Assembly (NCBI GenBank): GCA_020650975.1
Contig: JAIPMN010029076.1
Location: 7,154-28,966 of the forward strand
Origin: Apostichopus californicus
Taxonomy: Eukaryota; Echinodermata; Holothuroidea; Aspidochirotida; Stichopodidae
DNA: 21,813 nt
Reading direction: 5' to 3'
In this document: positions 18,901 through 21,813 of the stretch, in pieces
How positions within the stretch are numbered: the first letter of the stretch is position 1
Layout: the number at the start of each line of letters is the position of its first letter
Notes under the pieces: generated by a model
The model's database searches: none
The model's input: only the letters and a program-made list of their open reading frames with translations
What the model was told of the DNA's origin: nothing
Position numbers and translations under genes: made by a program

Positions 18901-21358
18901 CGTCCCTGGTTCTAGAAGTGATCCATCAACTGTAAAAGTCTCAGAATTTGTATCTGCTGTTCCAGCCTCTTGTCTAGAAGAAACATCGCCCTCTATCTCA
19001 TAGTAAATAGTAAACTGAGTGATTCCAATACTGCACTGCACAGTTGGTTGCTGTTATGTTGGAAATGACAACATACAATGTAAACTAGCAGTTACTACAC
19101 TAACATTCTGTTGAACAAAAATACTGACACTAGTATCCCAAGTTACTAATGTATCTGTGTGCATGGACAATAATAGATTTAGGCTATGAGCTTGCAAGTT
19201 AATTACTAGTACTGTCTAGAACATGGTTCTAGCTTATTTTGACCCCGGACTTAACCATTCATTCAAACTTTTTAAAAACATGAACCATCACTGATATATA
19301 ACTTTACTGGTCCTACACCAGTGTTGACAAGAAAAGTACACATTGACAAAATCAATGTTTAACTTTATCTAATAGACCAGTTGAGTAACAAAGAGGTAGC
19401 AAAACAATCTACATTCTGCAAGAAGAACAATTCAGTGTCTTCTGTCACTCATGGTGAGCATAATAAGTTCTACTTTCAATACTCTCCTATTAAACTTCAT
19501 CTCCTATCTCTCACATAATAGTTTTACACTCACAAACACCCCTTATAAAACAAACAGCCAAATATTATCAAGCTATCTTACCTTCCATGTCACAGTAACA
19601 TCATTTGTAGCAGTTAAAGTTGTTGTAACCATTTGTGGAACAACATCTGTAAAAAAGCAACATAGGGAAGTCATGTGTCTTTCTCACCTTGAAAGTTAAA
19701 TGTACATGTGAGAGAACTGCCCCTCCTGTGTGTAAATATAATTGCAACAAGCAGTATTTAAAGTTGTTAATACACATGTCTTAATTGATCAAAGCTAACT
19801 GGAATGCATGATAGACATATATATATATATCCAGATTTTCAGCTTAATTTAGGCAATACTGTTTGAACTTAATAGTTAAGTACTTTGATAAGCCAATGAG
19901 GCTTCTTCGCGAGTTCCTGCTTGCAGGAGGATCTAAAATACATACATACATACACACATACATACATACTTCATATTGATTTTGCAGCAGTGGCATTCAA
20001 CAGAATACTACCTGTAATATACTTACCAATACAGAGTGTCTTGATGGTTAATGGTGGGCCTCTGGGTCCCTCTCCCCCCTCACCTTCCCTGACTGCTGCT
20101 ACACTGAAAGTATAGTTTCTATCTGATTCCAGACTTGATGCTGTATATTCCAATGTTTGGTCAGCCTGGATCCTAGATCCACTCATCCAATCCTGAGATA
20201 GATCCATCTTGTAGTATGGGATGTAAGCCACCACAGGAGGATCACCAACATCAGTCTGTTCATCCCAGGGCCTCCATGTAATGATTACTGATGTAGAAGT
20301 CCTGGTTACCTCTGTGGGTGGGTCACTGATGGAGGGTAACTCTGGAAGGAGTGAGTAAAGAAAGAAGAAATTTATATTCCATTTCCTAACTTTATGGTCT
20401 TTTCTTTGATCTATTAACATCAAGAAAAGTATTCACTATAGGGGTCTCTTATGAAATGTAGCTCTATAGATTGTCATAAAATAAGTTGATATTACTCTAG
20501 AAGAACCAGCAACCCTTGTATCTATTAAAATCAACAATATAATATGCTGAAATTCCCTATGGTTATGGCCGGTATGGTGGGTTCTAACCAAACGACAAAG
20601 AGCATTATAGTTTATGTAACAGCACATTTTTTTACATGTTAACAAACAGTTTGCTTGGAATTGGTGGCAACTCTGGATACTTGTAAATAGGAGAACATAA
20701 TTAAACTATAAACCTACCAAACACAAAGCCTGTGAAATTGATTGCTGTAAGTATAAAACTACACTGTGACAGGATGCAGAAGAACTGATGATGTTCAGAT
20801 ACATTGATAACATCTGTAACTGTACGTTGATTCTTTTCTGTTAGCAGTGGTAACTGAAATTGTCCATTATGATATCGTACCACTATCATTTAATGTGTCC
20901 TCTGATCTAGACAATATCATTATACAATTATGTTCCATTATGCACCCTCTTTATACTCTGTTAACTAGGAACAAAACAAATTCTGATAATTTAGCCAAAA
21001 AGATAGTGACATTATGAGACTTTATGACACATCACAATTTTACAGAGATTCAACACTATATACTTACTGTACACAAAGCCTGTGACATTGAGTGATCCGA
21101 CTATAGATGCACCCTGTGACAGGAAACAGAAGAATTGATCATCTTTAGACACACTGCTAACTCTGTAAGTTACTTCTCTTCTGTTAGCTGAGATGCCTGG
21201 AGCAGTCACTTGTGTTATTCCATGATAATCTATTGCTTCCTCTGATCTAGACAGTCTGATATCCAGTCTATTAACAACAGCAGTGGATCCTTCTAAAATA
21301 CACTTGATCTCAACAGATAACTGAGGGTTTACCTGAGATAAACTTTCACTCACAATAT
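3881..21358 (-). CDS. Receptor-type tyrosine phosphatase-like protein with two pseudophosphatase domains (5'-partial, 22 exons)
   Basis: A single-pass receptor tyrosine phosphatase homologue, assembled from 22 exons that all join in phase with GT donors and AG acceptors; the coding sum is 3128 bases. Domain order by residue: Ig-like 1-96, FN3 98-201, FN3 203-298, transmembrane helix about 306-326, cytoplasmic linker 328-499, PTP D1 about 500-765, PTP D2 about 781-1041. Family landmarks seen are LLPYDHSRV, DYINAS, FIAAQG, NDFW, QYWPD and VHC in D1, and KNRF, DYINAT, MTQSP, EDFW, EYWP and VHC in D2. The P-loop Arg and the WPD Asp are lost in both domains, so phosphatase activity is unlikely. 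The family normally dephosphorylates phosphotyrosine at the plasma membrane; a scaffold or dominant-negative role here is inference. The signal peptide and any further N-terminal domains lie beyond 21813. Exon edges were read by eye without transcripts. The family call is very secure; the exact subfamily is not. Confidence 0.93.
3956..5125 (-). other. Intron between exons u and v
   Basis: A 1.17-kb intron without recognised genes. It contains an inverted repeat (TTGGTATACC at 4277-4286, GGTATACCAA at 4327-4336) in AT-rich DNA, and two copies of CCTAGGGTAAGG (within about 4877-4922). Confidence 0.6.
5126..5261 (-). CDS. Exon u: PTP D2 P-loop remainder (Arg replaced by Leu)
   Basis: A 136-bp exon, acceptor CTTCTCAG and donor GTTTGT, phase 2 to phase 0. 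With exon t it gives HCINGVGLSA, so Leu977 replaces the P-loop Arg. What follows, [20 protein letters not shown], is the usual helix and VDVF motif, and the exon ends in KAVQTQ, the Q-loop region. Confidence 0.95.
5321..5718 (-). repeat. 101-bp tandem array derived from exon t
   Basis: Four units begin at 5321, 5422, 5523 and 5624, a constant 101-bp period. Each starts with a TGATT(C/T)AGT-like block, and then carries CATACA(T/C)(G/A)CAATGTACTAA and a G(A/G)GGCCTTTAG block. The unit at 5624-5718 contains the real 3' end of exon t and its donor. The other three keep coding-like text on the minus strand (PALVHC, or close to it) and the GTATGT donor, but the flanking residues are degraded. Units 1-3 are closer to each other than to the exon, so the array probably grew after the first copy. 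Confidence 0.9.
5653..5780 (-). CDS. Exon t: PTP D2 altered WPD loop and start of P-loop
   Basis: A 128-bp exon, acceptor TTTGTTAG and donor GTATGT, phase 0 to phase 2. [12 protein letters not shown] aligns with VRHFQFxxWPExG, giving W942-L943-G944 in place of W-P-D/E. It ends in GPALVHC (Cys971) plus two bases of Ile972. The acceptor reads TTAGAAG, so a second in-frame AG three bases on could drop the first Lys. The exon's 3' end is repeated three more times downstream in a 101-bp array. Confidence 0.93.
5781..7093 (-). other. Intron between exons s and t
   Basis: A 1.3-kb intron. It holds a transposon-like segment at about 6131-6324 and a G15 run at 6540-6554 next to a minus-strand open frame of 115 codons (6492-6839). 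That frame ends in low-complexity Pro and shows no family features, so I do not call it a gene. Confidence 0.55.
6131..6324. mobile_element. Remnant of a non-autonomous DNA transposon
   Basis: Read on the minus strand from 6324 it begins CAGTGGCGTAGGAAGG, a terminus of the same CAGnGGCGTAG type as the one at 164. Inside are two direct repeats of GCACCAAATTGCATCTxAGG (6178-6197 and 6256-6275) and a 9-bp stem hairpin (CCAAATGAG 6151-6159, CTCATTTGG 6168-6176) with an A8 loop. No matching second terminus or target duplication was found, so the left limit is approximate. Confidence 0.55.
7094..7228 (-). CDS. Exon s: PTP D2 central sheet (TEYWP)
   Basis: A 135-bp exon of 45 codons, acceptor GTTTTCAG and donor GTACAT, phase 0 to phase 0. 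TEYWP is the YWP segment, followed by a Gly-rich loop (GGQGGT) and [12 protein letters not shown]. The 2.2-kb intron before it holds a THAP-type pseudogene. Confidence 0.92.
7229..9457 (-). other. Large intron between exons r and s
   Basis: At 2.2 kb this is the largest intron. Besides the THAP-type remnant at 7440-7620, it has sequence of higher GC and CpG than the rest of the gene from about 7330 to 8900, which suggests an inserted element whose ends I could not find. The remaining open frames (for instance 8306-8578 and 8737-9114, minus) show no family features. Confidence 0.5.
7440..7620 (+). pseudogene. THAP zinc-finger domain pseudogene (frameshifted)
   Basis: From ATG at 7440 the frame reads [12 protein letters not shown], typical of the start of a THAP domain (first zinc ligands C-x4-C at residues 5 and 10), then SAFLAFRV, and stops at TAA 7530-7532. 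The homology continues in another frame as [18 protein letters not shown], the conserved R..W...VR segment of THAP domains, and fades by about 7620. THAP domains bind DNA and occur in P-element-type transposases and in host regulators. The frameshift, stop and lack of a downstream partner make a dead fragment most likely. It is antisense to the receptor gene. Confidence 0.65.
9458..9589 (-). CDS. Exon r: PTP D2, IMTQSP...EDFWRLVF
   Basis: A 132-bp exon of 44 codons, acceptor TTTTTTAG and donor GTAGTT, phase 0 to phase 0. [20 protein letters not shown] matches the D2 signature FIMTQGPLxxTxxDFWRMVW. In D1 this stretch is split into exons j and k. Confidence 0.94.
9828..9907 (-). CDS. Exon q: PTP D2, DYINATIVK
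   Basis: An 80-bp exon, acceptor CTGTTACAG and donor GTTTGT, phase 1 to phase 0. It encodes [10 protein letters not shown], the second copy of the DYINAS motif. YDHSRV of D1 is replaced by VDKFRPVL, as often happens in D2 domains. Confidence 0.93.
9908..10745 (-). other. Intron between exons p and q
   Basis: An 838-bp AT-rich intron; I see no gene, RNA or repeat of note in it. Confidence 0.6.
10746..10845 (-). CDS. Exon p: start of PTP D2 (KNRF...ILP)
   Basis: A 100-bp exon, acceptor TTGTTTAG and donor GTGAGC, phase 0 to phase 1. [10 protein letters not shown] is the D2 equivalent of KNRYxxILP, with Tyr replaced by Phe as in D1. The phase-1 break after ILP repeats the D1 intron position between exons h and i. 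Confidence 0.91.
10885..11010. repeat. Degenerate short repeats in the exon o-p intron
   Basis: Imperfect reiterations of ATACAACATAxxGTAATAC-like blocks fill most of this 169-bp intron. They are low complexity; function is not implied. Confidence 0.45.
11015..11143 (-). CDS. Exon o: D1 C-terminal helices and D1-D2 linker
   Basis: A 129-bp exon of 43 codons, acceptor ATTGTAG and donor GTTGGT (weak), phase 0 to phase 0. [14 protein letters not shown] matches the QYxFxxxALLE helix that closes a PTP domain, followed by a basic linker (DQLKRRDL) towards D2. Confidence 0.9.
11270..11650 (+). mobile_element. 3' end of a CR1/L2-like non-LTR retrotransposon (decayed)
   Basis: The plus strand encodes the C-terminal tail typical of LINE ORF2 proteins: [16 protein letters not shown], then [18 protein letters not shown] and, after a frame change, [15 protein letters not shown]. 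The usual AP.LWNSLP segment is lost at a T7 run near 11447-11453, where the frame shifts. Behind it is a (TTA)n tail at about 11627-11648, as in many CR1/L2 elements. It is 5'-truncated, antisense to the host gene, and lies in the intron between exons n and o. Confidence 0.75.
11720..11855 (-). CDS. Exon n: PTP D1 P-loop remainder (Arg replaced by Ala)
   Basis: A 136-bp exon, acceptor TTTTGAAG and donor GTAAGT, phase 2 to phase 0. With exon m it gives [10 protein letters not shown], so Ala697 stands where the phosphate-binding Arg of HCX5R belongs. The rest is normal in pattern ([10 protein letters not shown].., [12 protein letters not shown]), ending in NMVLTK, where the usual Q-loop Gln of MVQT is Leu. 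Exon u in D2 has the same length and phases. Confidence 0.96.
12093..12241 (-). CDS. Exon m: PTP D1 altered WPD loop and start of P-loop
   Basis: A 149-bp exon, acceptor TTATTTCAG and donor GTAAAA, phase 0 to phase 2. [13 protein letters not shown] aligns with QYxFTSWPDHGVP, so Pro and the catalytic Asp are replaced by Lys659 and Tyr660. The exon ends in HLLVHC (Cys691) plus two bases of the next Ser. The general acid is missing. Confidence 0.95.
12242..12845 (-). other. Intron between exons l and m
   Basis: 604 bp of AT-rich intron with no recognised feature. Confidence 0.6.
12846..12974 (-). CDS. Exon l: PTP D1 central sheet (TQYWPD)
   Basis: A 129-bp exon of 43 codons, acceptor TACATCAG and donor GTACAT, phase 0 to phase 0. 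KETQYWPD corresponds to the usual K-C-x-x-Y-W-P segment. This WPD-like string is the structural YWP motif, not the catalytic WPD loop, which falls in exon m. Confidence 0.93.
12975..13319 (-). other. Intron between exons k and l
   Basis: 345 bp of AT-rich intron with no recognised feature. Confidence 0.6.
13320..13417 (-). CDS. Exon k: PTP D1, GP...NDFWRMVW
   Basis: A 98-bp exon, acceptor TTCTGAAG and donor GTAAAC, phase 1 to phase 0. It encodes [18 protein letters not shown], the canonical helix and strand after AAQGP. Confidence 0.94.
13418..14354 (-). other. Intron between exons j and k
   Basis: 937 bp. Nothing recognised; the small open frames in it have no splice context or family features. 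Confidence 0.55.
14355..14391 (-). CDS. Exon j: PTP D1 mini-exon, FIAAQG
   Basis: Only 37 bp: acceptor TTTATAG, donor GTTTGT (weak), phase 0 to phase 1. It encodes [12 protein letters not shown] plus the first base of Gly, the conserved FIAAQGP strand. No equivalent intron interrupts D2 here. Confidence 0.9.
14392..15126 (-). other. Intron between exons i and j, with an unassigned open frame
   Basis: Minus-strand positions 14780-14508 are open for 90 codons with ordinary amino-acid composition (for example [12 protein letters not shown] and [14 protein letters not shown]). It falls between two exons that join perfectly in the PTP fold without it, so it is not part of the receptor. It may be a captured gene fragment or chance. 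Confidence 0.35.
15127..15203 (-). CDS. Exon i: PTP D1, YDHSRV...DYINASYIK
   Basis: A 77-bp exon, acceptor TAACCAAG and donor GTAAGT, phase 1 to phase 0. It encodes two of the most conserved PTP motifs, YDHSRVRL and [11 protein letters not shown]2 has its intron at the same place, after DYINATIVK. Confidence 0.95.
15204..15650 (-). other. Intron between exons h and i
   Basis: 447 bp of AT-rich intron with no recognised feature. Confidence 0.6.
15651..15738 (-). CDS. Exon h: start of PTP D1 (pTyr loop region)
   Basis: An 88-bp exon, acceptor TTGCATCAG and donor GTAAGT, phase 0 to phase 1. It encodes KNFFKALLP, equivalent to the KNRY..ILP stretch of active PTPs; the Arg and Tyr of KNRY are both Phe here. 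The codon for the next Tyr is split with exon i. Confidence 0.88.
15739..17100 (-). other. Intron between exons g and h
   Basis: 1.36 kb. Its only notable content is the partial duplicate of exon g at about 16763-16905. Exons g and h join in phase 0, and the joined protein matches the entry into a PTP domain, so no missing exon is needed here. Confidence 0.6.
16763..16905 (-). pseudogene. Partial duplicate of exon g 5' end with its acceptor
   Basis: It matches about 17484-17630: shared text includes GGAGTATTTCTGGATTG, GGATCATCAGTTAC and AACATTTCATGTTTA. On the minus strand it keeps an acceptor (TTCCAG before 16824) and reads [20 protein letters not shown] in the frame of exon g. It then runs into non-homologous sequence and stops at a TGA near 16710. 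No donor is seen where homology ends. A dead fragment is likeliest; a rare alternative terminal exon entering in phase 1 from exon f is possible. Confidence 0.8.
17101..17546 (-). CDS. Exon g: tyrosine-rich cytoplasmic linker leading into PTP D1
   Basis: A 446-bp exon, acceptor AATTCCAG and donor GTGAGT, phase 1 to phase 0. It is acidic, Pro-rich and probably disordered. Tyrosines sit at 374, 389, 415, 417 (YEDV), 446 (YEVP), 459 (YITT) and 479. The last ~30 residues ([12 protein letters not shown] onward) resemble the helical segment that precedes D1 in RPTPs. The acceptor was chosen because it alone gives phase agreement with exon f. Its 5' end and the adjacent intron are duplicated at about 16763-16905. 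Confidence 0.9.
17548..17879 (-). other. Intron between exons f and g
   Basis: 332 bp. The part next to exon g (to about 17630) is the source of the duplicated segment at 16824-16905. Nothing else recognised. Confidence 0.55.
17880..17947 (-). CDS. Exon f: juxtamembrane basic segment
   Basis: A 68-bp exon, acceptor TTGAACAG and donor GTGAGT, entering in phase 2 and leaving in phase 1. It starts with the basic stretch RIRRKP right after the helix and ends in DVDYVNAG, which contains a tyrosine motif (YVNA, an N at +2 as Grb2-type SH2 domains prefer). Confidence 0.87.
17948..18536 (-). other. Intron between exons e and f
   Basis: 589 bp with a C-rich plus-strand stretch at about 18357-18440. 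Nothing in it has family features. Confidence 0.55.
18537..18624 (-). CDS. Exon e: transmembrane segment
   Basis: An 88-bp exon, phase 1 to phase 2, acceptor ATTCAAG and donor GTAAGG. About 21 hydrophobic residues (306-326: [12 protein letters not shown] then I/M/V-rich) end at Lys327 and continue across the junction into R-I-R-R-K of exon f. This is a single-pass helix with a basic stop-transfer cluster on its cytoplasmic side. Confidence 0.95.
18825..19050 (-). CDS. Exon d: second FN3 domain, remainder
   Basis: Acceptor AACATAACAG and donor GTAACA; phase 0 to phase 1; 75 codons plus one base. [10 protein letters not shown] is the C strand, and [15 protein letters not shown] holds the conserved L-x-P-x-T-x-Y motif of FN3 domains. 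This is the last extracellular module before the membrane. Confidence 0.92.
19051..19581 (-). other. Intron between exons c and d
   Basis: 531 bp splitting the second FN3 module; no recognised feature. Confidence 0.6.
19582..19646 (-). CDS. Exon c: second FN3 domain, first part
   Basis: A 65-bp exon between acceptor TTTTACAG and donor GTAAGA, entering in phase 1 and leaving in phase 0 after VTVTWK. The B-strand pattern with a Trp is the start of an FN3 module that exon d completes. Splitting an FN3 module by an internal intron is common in this family. Confidence 0.85.
19647..20026 (-). other. Intron between exons b and c with two microsatellites
   Basis: 380 bp containing an (AT)n run at about 19817-19830 and a CATA-type tetranucleotide run at about 19940-19970; otherwise featureless. 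Confidence 0.7.
20027..20341 (-). CDS. Exon b: first fibronectin type III domain
   Basis: Acceptor CTTCCAG and donor GTAAGT at 20026-20021; phase 1 to phase 1; 104 complete codons. FN3 landmarks are SVIITWRPW near the B strand, VVAYIPYYK in the C strand, and YTFSVAAV in the F strand with the conserved Tyr. N-Y-T is a possible glycosylation site. One complete FN3 module in one symmetric exon matches the organisation in known RPTPs. Confidence 0.93.
20718..20926 (-). pseudogene. Decayed duplicate of the Ig-like exon (exon a)
   Basis: On the minus strand it matches the 3' two thirds of exon a, from LSRSE through QFFCILSQ to NFTGFVF and a donor-like GTAGGT. It carries an in-frame TAA after the ACGATATCA block. 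A net +7-base difference around ACGTACAGTTACAG then moves the C-terminal half to another frame. The 5' third with the first cysteine and the acceptor is not recognisable. A phase-1 entry from exon a would meet a stop, so it cannot serve as a normal module exon. Confidence 0.85.
21068..21358 (-). CDS. Exon a: Ig-like extracellular domain
   Basis: Acceptor TTTCAG before 21358 and donor GTAAGTA at 21067-21061, with phase 1 at both ends, as is usual for exons carrying one extracellular module. The 96 residues have two cysteines 58 apart (C19 in EIKCIL, C77 in QFFCFL), which fits the disulfide of an Ig fold. The usual core Trp after the first Cys is not obvious, so this is a divergent Ig-like domain. 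N90-V-T is a possible N-glycosylation site. A decayed copy of this exon lies in the next intron. The previous exon, ending in one base of a split codon, is outside the window. Confidence 0.85.
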
Positions 21359-21767
21359 CTGAAAGAAAAGATATATGAATTGTAGAAGAAAGTATTTCAT
21401 TTTCTTAAACACCTTTTATGGGATGCTTAAATATAGTATGGCAACCATTATATAAATAAAAATGTTAAATGTTATTTGAATTTTCCTAATTACTAAGTTT
21501 ACGAATAATGGCAATTACAAAGGCAAATAAGGGCAGAACTCCAATACAATGTAAACATACAACTGTTTTGAGTAACCACATTAAAATGACTGTCCAAGAA
21601 ATTGCATATGCATAAATAGCATTACTTAAAGGGTAAACTTTACACACAAACAATTAACATTGGAAAAACATGTTCACCTAGTCAAAAGCTTCAAAATAGT
21701 GATCAACATCAAAGTACAAATATTAGGAACAATATTATTTATGAGTCTATAGGATTAAATGGTTCTA
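21359..21767 (-). other. Intron upstream of exon a
   Basis: AT-rich intronic sequence up to the minisatellite at the window edge. No further exon of the receptor is visible, so the next upstream exon is outside. Confidence 0.55.
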
Positions 21768-21813
21768 GGACAAAATCCCCCCGGACAAAATCCCCCCGGA
21801 CAAAATCCCCCCG
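21768..21813. repeat. 15-bp minisatellite at the window edge
   Basis: Three perfect units of GGACAAAATCCCCCC at 21768, 21783 and 21798, plus the first base of a fourth; the array probably continues past the window. Confidence 0.95.

Noticed and set aside
1-21813. CRISPR arrays, bacterial operons, tRNA or rRNA genes
   Set aside because: The introns, the receptor domain set and the repeat types show animal nuclear DNA. The 15-bp and 101-bp arrays are tandem repeats without spacers, and I saw no tRNA or rRNA signature.

Overview
The window is animal (metazoan) nuclear DNA: AT-rich, with short phase-compatible exons, GT..AG introns and scattered transposon debris. Termini such as CAGGGGCGTAGCCAGG, a CR1/L2-like LINE tail and a THAP-type fragment suggest a marine invertebrate. 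An echinoderm or similar animal is my guess; the sequence does not prove it.

One gene dominates and lies entirely on the minus strand. I could assemble 22 consecutive coding exons between 21358 (entering from beyond the right edge) and the stop codon at 3883-3881. All exon phases agree, and the joined coding sequence gives 1041 residues after a split first codon. In order it encodes an Ig-like domain, two fibronectin type III domains, one transmembrane helix, a tyrosine-rich cytoplasmic linker, and two tandem protein tyrosine phosphatase domains (D1, D2). It is therefore a receptor-type protein tyrosine phosphatase (RPTP) whose signal peptide and outer N-terminus are outside the window. Residue numbers below count from the first complete codon, 21356-21354.

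The main result is that both phosphatase domains look catalytically dead. D1 reads HCSNGVGAT where HCSAGVGRT is usual, and W-K-Y where W-P-D is usual. D2 reads HCINGVGLS, and W-L-G where W-P-D/E is usual. The nucleophile cysteine remains in both, but the P-loop arginine and the general-acid aspartate are gone from both. This looks like an RPTP turned into a double pseudophosphatase, possibly a phosphotyrosine scaffold given the YEDV, YEVP and other tyrosine motifs in its linker.

The introns record repeated small duplications of this gene's own exons: a decayed copy of the Ig exon (20718-20926), a partial copy of the linker exon and its acceptor (about 16763-16905), and a 101-bp tandem array (5321-5718) whose unit comes from the 3' end of the D2 active-site exon with its splice donor. 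Other intron contents are a THAP-domain pseudogene (7440-7620), a LINE 3' end (11270-11650), a non-autonomous transposon end (6324) and unassigned open frames.

From 1 to about 3300 lies intergenic DNA 3' of the gene: a transposon terminus at 1-164, repeat-like GC-rich sequence to about 1.25 kb, AT-rich sequence with a diverged duplication, and a pair of open frames on the minus strand (2427-2989) that look like a broken coding remnant.
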